A stretch of DNA of 53,204 bases, taken from Gammaproteobacteria bacterium (GTDB lineage Bacteria > Pseudomonadota > Gammaproteobacteria > Enterobacterales > Kangiellaceae). This document shows positions 1 through 7,352 of this stretch, piece after piece. The position numbers were made by a program, and so were the translations under genes. Positions within the stretch are counted from its first letter, which is position 1; each line of letters opens with the position of its first letter. The notes under the pieces were generated by a model. The model was not told the DNA's origin, did no database searches, and saw only the letters and a list, made by a program, of their open reading frames with translations. The stretch covers positions 1 to 53,204 of the forward strand of contig JABXHQ010000011.1 in the NCBI GenBank assembly GCA_013373545.1, read 5' to 3'.

Positions 1-589
1 ACGAACCATTGGTTAAACCGGTCTCGGTGTGATTGGTGTTCGTATCACCGTTCTGTGCCGATACCCAAGAACCGTTATTAAGTCTTTTTTGTAAGTCGTA
101 ATAAGTAACGGTTCCAGATGGTTTGCTCCAAGAAACCACCACACTGCCGGTTGAGGTACTGGGAACACTCGGAGCGCTTGGCGTTGCCGGTCGGTGCCGC
201 ACAACAATTGAGTCGGTATTACTATTGCCCGAACAGTTACCAATATTACAGGCCTTAATGTAGTAAGCGTAACTCCCTGAAGGTTTACCGGAAAGAGAAT
301 AGGAAGTGGTGTTTTTTGAAATCGATGCAATCTGACTGTAAGCGCCACCATTAACCGACTCAAAAATTTTGTACTGCCCGGCCAAAGTAAAGCCCGACGC
401 CGCGCCCCAACTTAGGGAATACGCGCCATTAGTATTGGTTGACGGAACGGTTAGGGTTCCTGGCGCAGATGGCGCACTACCACCAATATTACAAATATCA
501 CCGGGTGGGCAAAACGCCTCCGCATAACGCAGAAATAAAAGGCCACTAACGACCAATAACACTTTTAAAGTACCTAGCACTCTCACCAT
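1..589 (-). CDS. Secreted fibronectin type III protein, N-terminal part (cut by window edge)
   Basis: Open frame from ATG at 589 to the window edge without a stop (about 196 residues seen). The N-terminus (MVRVLGTLKVLLVVSGLLFL) is a signal peptide ending near Ala-Glu-Ala, followed by a short cysteine segment (FCPPGDIC). Two fibronectin type III-like modules follow. The first has a full beta-sandwich pattern (LSWGAASGF, then YKIFESVNGG, then YAYYIKACN); the second begins at VPSTSTGSVVVSW. The role is unknown. FnIII modules of this style occur at the front of large surface proteins, including RHS/YD-repeat proteins of gammaproteobacteria, so the missing C-terminus decides the function. It lies 181 nt downstream of HTCS 1 on the same strand and could be a target of that regulator. 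The coding call is firm; the class is moderate. Confidence 0.75.
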   Translation of the reverse strand, partial: MVRVLGTLKVLLVVSGLLFLRYAEAFCPPGDICNIGGSAPSAPGTLTVPSTNTNGAYSLSWGAASGFTLAGQYKIFESVNGGAYSQIASISKNTTSYSLSGKPSGSYAYYIKACNIGNCSGNSNTDSIVVRHRPATPSAPSVPSTSTGSVVVSWSKPSGTVTYYDLQKRLNNGSWVSAQNGDTNTNHTETGLTNGS

Positions 590-770
590 ACAGTCCTCTT
601 CTTATTGCTCATTCCCGCCAAGGGAACGCAACGCTAAATGGGTAATGCGCGAAAGGTTAATGGTTAAGTGTTTGATTTTGAATCAGATTGGATTTCATAA
701 AAGCGACTTTGCCTTATCGATTTACGACAAAGTGCAGACTTAGGCTTGGATCTCGTATAAGCCGGCTCGG

Positions 771-3700
771 TTAGCTTTGAGCTTGCTTCGGGGTCATACC
801 AAATTTGGCTTTAAAACAACTCGAGAAGTGTGGCACTGTAGTGAAGCCACAGTCAAAGGCCACCACTTTGATCAGCTCACCCTCTTGTAATTTTTTCAGT
901 GCCTGATTTAACCGGTAGTGACGCAAATATTCATTAGGGGAAAAGTCGATTAAGCTTTTAAGCTTGCGTTGGAGCTGACGCTCGGAATAACCTAGGACTT
1001 CCGCCAATTTAGCGGCATTAAATTGATTATCGGCATAGCCGTCGGCCAATACCGCATCAAGTTTGGCCAAGAACTTTTGGTCAATTCGACTGATCTCATC
1101 TTCTTGTAGCGGAGATCCAGCAGACTCTTCTGCACCTTTAGCAACGCGCTCAGCGAAGCGCTGCTTAAGAATTTCCCGGATCGAAAGCAGGTTATCGATT
1201 CGAATGAGGAGCTCATCTTCATCGAAGGGTTTGGTTAAATACTCGTCAACATTTTTCTGCCAACCGGTCATGCGACTTTCTTTATCACCCCTTGCGGTCA
1301 ATAAAATGATCGGAATATGGGATGTCTTTTCATCGCTTTTCAAAGTTTCGCTGACGGCAAAACCGTCTTGCTTGGGCATCATTACATCGCTAATGATCAA
1401 ATCGGGGATCTGTTCTTTAGCCAATTCAATACCTTCAGCGCCATCTTTAGCGGTAATACAGCGATAACGATTTTGTACCGTTTCTTGGATATAACTGCGC
1501 ATATCGGGATTGTCTTCAATCACCAATACCAATGCGCGACTGTCGCTATCGTCGGCGGCCGCTAAATTATCCGCTTGTGTCGTTGGCTGGCTACTTTGTC
1601 CACGCAATGTTTCCAGTTCTAATTCCAACGCATCTGAGCCCAAGATATCCATTTCGTTGGCGTCTTCTGGTGCTTCAATGGTTGGCCAAGTCACGGTGAA
1701 CTGACTGCCTTTACCGAGTTCGCTAACCAGCGTAATGGTTGCCTCATGTTGATCCAGTAGCTCTTTAACTAAGGACAAACCGATACCAGCTCCGGTAATC
1801 GATTCACTATTCTCATCGTTAACTCGTTCAAAGCGTTCAAATACGCGCTCTTGCTGATCCGGCGCGATGCCATAGCCGGTGTCACTCACTGAGAACACGA
1901 AACTTTCTTGGCAAGACTCTAGTCGCGCCACGATTTCGCCATACTCTGGTGTGTACTTAAGTGCGTTTGAGAGTAAGTTAAGCATGACTTTTTCCACCGA
2001 CTCTTTGGTCGATAGACACCAAATATCGCGCTCATACTCAACCCGGAACTTTATATTACGCAGCAAACAAAGATCTTCAAATGAGTCAGTAATAAATTTA
2101 AACAACTGGCTAACCGGAATGGGTTTGCGCTTTAGAGCTTTATTCACGCGCAGTTTTTCTAAGTAGATCAGTTGATCCACCATGCGCATTAAACGAAAGG
2201 TATTTTTCTTTACTAGCTCTAACTTGCTGCGCTTTTCTTCTGCCTCTTCTTTTTCTAACAGTCGCGAAACCGGGCCGAGCACTAAAGTTAATGGTGTACG
2301 AAACTCATGGGAAACATTGGCAAACTCGCGATTCTTAGTTTGTAGCAAATGCTCTACATTGCGTTTTTCTTGCGCCAACTCTTGCGTTCTCACATCAACC
2401 GCTTTAGCTAACAATTGAGCTCGTTTTTGCAATGCGCGAGTTTTTATCTGGAAAAACAGTAGCGCCAATAGCAGCGCAATCACCAAGTAGCTCACTTTCG
2501 CGGTGGTGGTTAGATACCAAGGGGGTAAAATGTTAATTGGTAATGAACGGACCGACTCGTTCCAGGTACCATTGAGACTGAGTGAGTTTAGTAATAAACG
2601 ATAACTACCGGTAGGGATACGATTTAAAATGATCGCCTCGCCAAACTCCAACTCAACCCAATCATCAATAACGCCCTCTAAGCGATAACGGATCTTAGTC
2701 GAGCGTGGGAACTGCAATTCATAGTTAGATACTTTTAAACGCAATAAAGAGTGATCATAATCCAACTGCAATTGCTCAAGTTGCGCTAAAGGCTGTTGCT
2801 CAAGTGCTAAACTATGCGTGATATTTTTATGCTGACTTAAATAACTAATCTGACTCAGCACCGGACTATTAACCACTTTACTCTCATCAAACTGATCAAC
2901 ATTAATGACCCGTACACCATTTACCGAAGGTATGATGACTTGATTGTTAGCAGCGTCATAAATGCCACCGGTATTATGGTCGATCGCTTGCAAGCCGTAC
3001 TCGGCGGTTAACAGTAGCGCTTCGTCCATCCGCGCATGATAACGATAGATACCTTGACTGGTCGCCAACCAAAATCGATCAGCTGCATCGCGCACAATAC
3101 TGTAAGCGGTACTATTGCGAATTAACAATTTAGAATCAGTGTCTTCCAGGTTTGAATTTAATTGCGCTTGATAAACACCTTTACCTTCTACGGAGTAAAC
3201 TAAGTGTCCTTGTGAATCAATGGCGAGATCATAAACCGTGCCTTTAATCGGAAAGAACTGTTCGCCGCTAAATTCACGACTGTTTAAATCAAACAGCAAT
3301 ACACCATAGTCAGTACCTAGAATAAGATTTTGACCAAAAGGCGCAACTACACTAATACGGTTAATCAGCTTACGATTACTGCTGTTGTCGGTGTAAATAT
3401 TATATTCAAGCGAATTCGGATCGAGCACAATTAAGCCCGCCATGGTCGATAAAACCACTTGATCATTAATTGACTGAATTCGATTAATATTATCAAAAGC
3501 CGCTTCATAGCCATTGCGACTACTGAAATATTGCACCTGTCCGTTTTGCACAATACGCAACCCTTTACGCGCACTGCCAATAAAAACTGCACCGGAAGCA
3601 TGATAATGCAGCGCCACTACATTCTCATAGAGTAATGAATTCTGCTGCGCCAGTTGTGGAAAATAGGGTTGGCATTTTTGTTCGTCTGGCGAATACCGGT

Positions 3701-4763
3701 AAATGCCCTGCGCGTAAGTACTAATTAATAATTCATCGCGCTGTTTCGCCACACTGTAAACTTCAGCATCAATGGCAGGACAACCGGCTCGGGTCGCGCT
3801 ATTGATCAATTGACTGTATTGCTCGCTATCAATAATGCGCAATAACCCTTCAGAAGACGTTGCAATCCAAATCTCACCATTTCCTGTCGGCAACAATTGC
3901 CGCACATCGGGCGCCCGAGATTGAGCACTCAACTGTAAAGCTGTTGCACTCGCGGCATCAGTAACAAAACGCAAAAGGTAGGAGTTGAATGTTGCGACCG
4001 TTAAATGGTTAGCATCGATTGCAAAAGCTTGAATGCGATCGTTGGCTGAAAAATCGCTTAACGTTAGCAGACTGCTATCTTGCTTGAGACTCACAACATG
4101 ACTGTTCGACGCAACAAACAGGTTCGAGTCTTTACAGGCTAAATCAACAATCGGCTCAGCCCCAATGGCAGGCAACGCAACAAACTCAGCTTGCTGCTGG
4201 ATAAGGTCGTAATCAATGAGTCCTTGTGAAGTGGCAATATAGATATTATCTAAACCGCAACGCAATGCTTTATAAGCAATCAGTCCATCTTGCAAAACCT
4301 TCGACTGCTGTAACTCGAGCTCTGTCGACAAGCGGTAAATACGCGCCGAACGTGCAATCGCTATAACTTCATCATTATGCAGAAACGACGCCACCAGTGC
4401 ATTGTCTAATGCTATCTCGCTAGCAGGCGAAAAGCTGCGCATTCGCTCTGTTTGTTTGCTTATGACGGTAAGGCCTTGTTCAGTCGCCAGCGTTAACCTT
4501 GCAACATCTTCACTGATATGCCGAACACGATTATCAATTAATCCCGATGATTCATCAGCAATAACAATATAGTGCTGACCATCATAACGAAACAAACCAT
4601 TATTGGTAGCCAGTAATAATGCACCATTACTTGAGGGCTTGAGGGAATAAATTGAATTGGGACGTTCTGGAATTGCATCAGAATAAAGCTGGATTTCCTC
4701 TGCTAGTAACAGCAGAGGAAACAGTAGAACAGAAAAACTAAGATAACGAATTAATTTAAAAAT
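771..4763 (-). CDS. Hybrid two-component system protein (HTCS 1): propeller sensor, kinase, receiver, AraC regulator
   Basis: One-protein phosphorelay of about 1330 residues. In order: signal peptide (1-21), periplasmic Reg_prop beta-propeller blades (about 22-640), Y_Y_Y domain (about 668-746), one membrane helix (about 757-772), coiled linker, HisKA with phospho-acceptor His about 819 in VSHEFRTPLT, HATPase (N box LNLLSNALKY, G box GAGIGLSL), receiver with Asp about 1126 in LIISDVMMP and Lys about 1178 in LTKPF, and a C-terminal AraC helix-turn-helix (about 1236-1326). The family binds a ligand in the periplasm and controls nearby genes. No ATG, GTG or TTG lies in frame before the signal peptide: the first conventional start, TTG at 4595, would delete the signal and the first blade. 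The frame is open back to 4778. I place the start at ATT (4761-4763), overlapping the TAA of the upstream gene as TAATT; CTG at 4776-4778 is the alternative. Function is confident, start is not. Confidence 0.9.
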   Translation of the reverse strand: MFKLIRYLSFSVLLFPLLLLAEEIQLYSDAIPERPNSIYSLKPSSNGALLLATNNGLFRYDGQHYIVIADESSGLIDNRVRHISEDVARLTLATEQGLTVISKQTERMRSFSPASEIALDNALVASFLHNDEVIAIARSARIYRLSTELELQQSKVLQDGLIAYKALRCGLDNIYIATSQGLIDYDLIQQQAEFVALPAIGAEPIVDLACKDSNLFVASNSHVVSLKQDSSLLTLSDFSANDRIQAFAIDANHLTVATFNSYLLRFVTDAASATALQLSAQSRAPDVRQLLPTGNGEIWIATSSEGLLRIIDSEQYSQLINSATRAGCPAIDAEVYSVAKQRDELLISTYAQGIYRYSPDEQKCQPYFPQLAQQNSLLYENVVALHYHASGAVFIGSARKGLRIVQNGQVQYFSSRNGYEAAFDNINRIQSINDQVVLSTMAGLIVLDPNSLEYNIYTDNSSNRKLINRISVVAPFGQNLILGTDYGVLLFDLNSREFSGEQFFPIKGTVYDLAIDSQGHLVYSVEGKGVYQAQLNSNLEDTDSKLLIRNSTAYSIVRDAADRFWLATSQGIYRYHARMDEALLLTAEYGLQAIDHNTGGIYDAANNQVIIPSVNGVRVINVDQFDESKVVNSPVLSQISYLSQHKNITHSLALEQQPLAQLEQLQLDYDHSLLRLKVSNYELQFPRSTKIRYRLEGVIDDWVELEFGEAIILNRIPTGSYRLLLNSLSLNGTWNESVRSLPINILPPWYLTTTAKVSYLVIALLLALLFFQIKTRALQKRAQLLAKAVDVRTQELAQEKRNVEHLLQTKNREFANVSHEFRTPLTLVLGPVSRLLEKEEAEEKRSKLELVKKNTFRLMRMVDQLIYLEKLRVNKALKRKPIPVSQLFKFITDSFEDLCLLRNIKFRVEYERDIWCLSTKESVEKVMLNLLSNALKYTPEYGEIVARLESCQESFVFSVSDTGYGIAPDQQERVFERFERVNDENSESITGAGIGLSLVKELLDQHEATITLVSELGKGSQFTVTWPTIEAPEDANEMDILGSDALELELETLRGQSSQPTTQADNLAAADDSDSRALVLVIEDNPDMRSYIQETVQNRYRCITAKDGAEGIELAKEQIPDLIISDVMMPKQDGFAVSETLKSDEKTSHIPIILLTARGDKESRMTGWQKNVDEYLTKPFDEDELLIRIDNLLSIREILKQRFAERVAKGAEESAGSPLQEDEISRIDQKFLAKLDAVLADGYADNQFNAAKLAEVLGYSERQLQRKLKSLIDFSPNEYLRHYRLNQALKKLQEGELIKVVAFDCGFTTVPHFSSCFKAKFGMTPKQAQS

Positions 4764-5701
4764 TATGGATACCCACAGTTATCAACCTGGCAGCGACGTG
4801 CATTACCACTATCGTCATGATTGCCAGGAGTCTCAGTCGCACCAGTACGCTCTTCTTCTTCCACATCGAGCACATGAATCAGGTTGCCAAGACCTTGTTG
4901 ATCGCGACAAAAGCTAATGGTCAATTTGGTGGTACAAACACTATTGATTTTAAATTTAAACTCAGTATCAATAAAGTTACCTTGTTGATCCATGAGTGCT
5001 TGCGTACCGGTTTCCCAGGTAAACAAGTGCGTCCATTGACCATTATGCCGCACCACTTCTACCGAGTAATTATCAGCGGTATTAAAACGCGCGACAAGGG
5101 GTTTGTCGGTAAAATAAAATGGATTTACCGATCCTGCGGCTAGCGCATTATTCACCGCCGTGTTAATCGCGCTTGTATAATCCGCCATAAAGTCGGTGTT
5201 ATTTAACCAAATCGCGCCGTTCACAGTAATATCAACTGCGCCAATATTCTTCGCCAAAACCGTTGGCAGCGGCGCGCCTAAGTTCATCGGTTGCGGCGAG
5301 CCTTGACTTAAATAGCTGTTAAGTTCAGCAATAAAGTCATTGTAGAAGTCCATAGCCGCTGAAGAGACTGGAACGATGTTGTAGCTCACGGTAAAGGTAT
5401 GAACAGGCTCTCCGCTACGCCAGTTAACGCTCATCCGCGCAACTCGCTGCACCTGCTTGATGGTGCCGCCCGATAGCGTGCCATTATTTAACCAAAAGTG
5501 GTGGTTGCCATCGGCGATGACCATGGTTGAAATTCCGCCCAACTGCTCATATTGCGCCTGAGCAAAGTTGCGATAATCTTGATCCGTGGTACAGGTGTAA
5601 CAGGTCGAATAACGGATATTGTTGAGATCAAAATGGGCTGAACTACTCATCGCAGCCGCCGCCGCCAGCAGCAACGCCGCTGATCGTAAAATCATTTTCA
5701 T
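4763..5701 (-). CDS. Secreted cysteine-rich protein A of the HTCS-linked CxxC family
   Basis: 312 residues; ATG at 5701 with AAGGAA 7 nt upstream. Signal peptide 1-22, then an N-terminal CxxC (Cys34, Cys37; CYTC), a D-Y-R-N-F-A segment, a central NPFYF motif, a C-x8-C pair followed by Arg (SVC...FCR), an acidic linker and a last Cys pair (Cys304, Cys309). Six cysteines in a secreted protein suggest three disulfides. I recognise no known domain. It is homologous over its whole length to the neighbour at 5908-6807 and more distantly to 18431-19399. Its stop codon overlaps the apparent start of HTCS 1, so the two are probably translated together. Inference: periplasmic partner, ligand carrier or output of that sensor. 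No enzymatic motif is visible. Confidence 0.85.
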   Translation of the reverse strand: MKMILRSAALLLAAAAAMSSSAHFDLNNIRYSTCYTCTTDQDYRNFAQAQYEQLGGISTMVIADGNHHFWLNNGTLSGGTIKQVQRVARMSVNWRSGEPVHTFTVSYNIVPVSSAAMDFYNDFIAELNSYLSQGSPQPMNLGAPLPTVLAKNIGAVDITVNGAIWLNNTDFMADYTSAINTAVNNALAAGSVNPFYFTDKPLVARFNTADNYSVEVVRHNGQWTHLFTWETGTQALMDQQGNFIDTEFKFKINSVCTTKLTISFCRDQQGLGNLIHVLDVEEEERTGATETPGNHDDSGNARRCQVDNCGYP

Positions 5702-5815
5702 TGTTTATTCCTTGTAAGGCATAGCACTCATGGTCAATTATCTCAAAACGCGGTGAGTTAGCCTAGTTAATCGAATGTAAATATTAACGAAGTTGTATAT
5801 GCAGTTCGGAAGTAA

Positions 5816-5838
5816 TTGGCTAGCGGCTGGCCAGCCAA
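5816..5838 (-). terminator. Hairpin between the two tandem CxxC genes
   Basis: TTGGCT and AGCCAA flank an 11-nt loop, and inside them GGCTGGCCAGCC (5825-5836) is a perfect palindrome. It lies downstream of gene B and upstream of gene A, both on the minus strand. No T-tract follows, so it may be a weak terminator, a processing site or an operator. Confidence 0.3.
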
Positions 5839-5907
5839 ATCAGTAGTGGTAAGCGCTCGCCAAGGCGACGCGCCTACCGCATAACTGGCGCGTTGGCTTG
5901 CCATCAC

Positions 5908-6807
5908 TTAGGGATAGCCGCAGTTATCCACACGGCAGCGACGTGCGCCTTTATTATCCGGGTTCTCTAAGTTTTGCTCTTGCTGCTCTTCTAAAGTGTC
6001 TATTACGTGAATCAAGCTACTATTTCCTTGCGCTTCACGGCAGAAGCTAATGGTAATTTTGGTCGAGCAAACACTGGTCTTGTCATAATAAAAGCTGGTT
6101 TCAATAAAGTTACCTTGCGTGTCCATAAGCGCTTGAGACCCGGTTGCCCACGTAAATAAATGGAACCACTGTCCGTCCTTTTGAAACACTTCGACAGAAT
6201 AGTTATCGGTGGTGTTAAAGCGCGCAATAATCGGCTTATCGACAAAGAAAAACGGATTAAACGCCGAAGTTGCCATGACATTGCTTACCTGAGACTCAAT
6301 GGCGGCCGCGTAATCGCTCATAAAGTCAGTATTATTCAACCAAACTGCACCATTAACAGTGATGTCTAGCGCGCCTAGATTCTTGGCAAGAATCGTCGGA
6401 ACGCCTTGGTTTACTTGTGCATTCAGCTCTGCAATATAGTCGTTATACAAATCAAGCGACGCTTGGCTCACCGGTTCAAGATCATAAGAAATGGTAATGG
6501 TATGAACCGGCTCGGATGGATTTGAGCGATCCACGGTGCGGGTAATATTGCGCCGTACTTGCTTAATGATACCAGGCACAATCGTGCCTTTATTTAACCA
6601 AAACGAATTATCGCCATCGACCACTACGGTTACCGGCGGGCCATTAAATTCATTATAATGAGCTTCGGCGAAGGCTCGAAAATCTTCATCGGTTTCACAA
6701 TCGTGACAAGCCGCATAGCGCGTGCCATTAACGTCAATGTATGCCGCACTGTTCATCGCGGCGAACAGCGCCAGAATCAGTACCGATACTCGTAAAATCA
6801 TTTTCAT
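5908..6807 (-). CDS. Secreted cysteine-rich protein B of the HTCS-linked CxxC family (tandem paralogue of A)
   Basis: 299 residues; ATG at 6807 with AAGGAA upstream. Signal peptide 1-21, CxxC at Cys34/Cys37 (CHDC), then the order of gene A: D-F-R-A-F-A, a predicted beta-rich core with NPFFF, C-x8-C plus Arg (SVC...FCR), acidic linker, and the identical ending CRVDNCGYP against CQVDNCGYP. It is a recent tandem duplicate of the gene at 4763-5701: both start MKMILR, and the leaders also match (CAATTATCTCAA, and GTAAATATT then ACGAAGT). B lacks a short proline-containing insertion that A has near residue 135. Cargo or ligand unknown. It sits upstream of A and HTCS 1 and may share their transcript, though a hairpin and 206 nt separate A and B. 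The long gap upstream carries a candidate AraC-type operator. Confidence 0.85.
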   Translation of the reverse strand: MKMILRVSVLILALFAAMNSAAYIDVNGTRYAACHDCETDEDFRAFAEAHYNEFNGPPVTVVVDGDNSFWLNKGTIVPGIIKQVRRNITRTVDRSNPSEPVHTITISYDLEPVSQASLDLYNDYIAELNAQVNQGVPTILAKNLGALDITVNGAVWLNNTDFMSDYAAAIESQVSNVMATSAFNPFFFVDKPIIARFNTTDNYSVEVFQKDGQWFHLFTWATGSQALMDTQGNFIETSFYYDKTSVCSTKITISFCREAQGNSSLIHVIDTLEEQQEQNLENPDNKGARRCRVDNCGYP

Positions 6808-7283
6808 TGTTAATTTCCTTATGGTGCCTGAGTCACGCTACGCCAATTATCTCAAGAGGCAGTAAAGTAGCATACTCTCAAAACAGGTAAATATTGACGA
6901 AGTCGCACTTCTTATCATTCATGGATAAACACGGCGTGTTTACCCGAAACAATTTCATACGCCTTCACTAATAGGAAACATCTCAGGCTGGACGCCTGCT
7001 CAGAAAAGAAAAACGGGTATCATGAGTTATAAAACAGCAGCCCCATCCTTAGACATCAATTCACAATTAGCCGCTATCCTTAGCGTAAAAATTATGGCTG
7101 CTGAACACGAGAGACACTGTACCACCTAGCGTTGAATTACCCTCCTACTACGCATTTTCTATATCCGCCATTTTCTTATCGAAAACCGACATTTGATGAT
7201 TTATTTTATATTATTCAATAGGTTACAAATCTCAAACATTGATGCTTTGGGGCATAAAACAAGGCCACTAGGAAGGTTAAGCA
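6808..7283. other. Long intergenic gap upstream of CxxC gene B
   Basis: No convincing gene. The first 100 nt are the leader duplicated in front of gene A. The far part holds a conserved block with a 21-bp direct repeat, annotated separately. The rest shows no repeat or RNA signature I can name. An unusually long 5' leader, or a small undetected RNA, would explain the distance between operator and gene. Confidence 0.5.
7151..7222. promoter_or_regulatory. Candidate AraC-type operator (copy X) with 21-bp direct repeat
   Basis: CCGCCA at 7165-7170 and CCGACA at 7186-7191 are direct repeats exactly 21 bp apart, two helical turns, the spacing of AraC half-sites. The surrounding block (CGCATT, then GAAAAC, then an A/T stretch with TTTTATATT and TTCAATA) recurs in the same order at 19701-19772. 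Both copies have the same orientation relative to a CxxC gene, 320-380 nt from its start. The sequence match is seen; operator function is inferred. Confidence 0.5.
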
Positions 7284-7314
7284 TAAAAAAACCGGGAGAA
7301 ACTCCCGGCTTTTT
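7284..7314 (-). terminator. Rho-independent terminator of the secreted hydrolase gene
   Basis: Perfect stem CCGGGAG/CTCCCGG (7292-7298 and 7302-7308) with an AAA loop, A-tract on the left and T-tract on the right. On the minus strand it ends in seven or more T residues about 40 nt after the hydrolase stop. It may act in both directions. Confidence 0.85.
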
Positions 7315-7352
7315 AAGGTACTTATAAAAGACGTTGAGGCAAAGGGGGGGAG

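Noticed and set aside
4595-4595. TTG at 4595 as the true HTCS 1 start
   Set aside because: It cuts inside a propeller motif (ATNNGLFRYDG) and removes the signal peptide encoded just upstream.
4763-4781. Programmed -1 frameshift fusing CxxC protein A to HTCS 1
   Set aside because: No slippery heptamer or following structure is visible, and HTCS 1 has its own signal peptide, which a fusion would bury.
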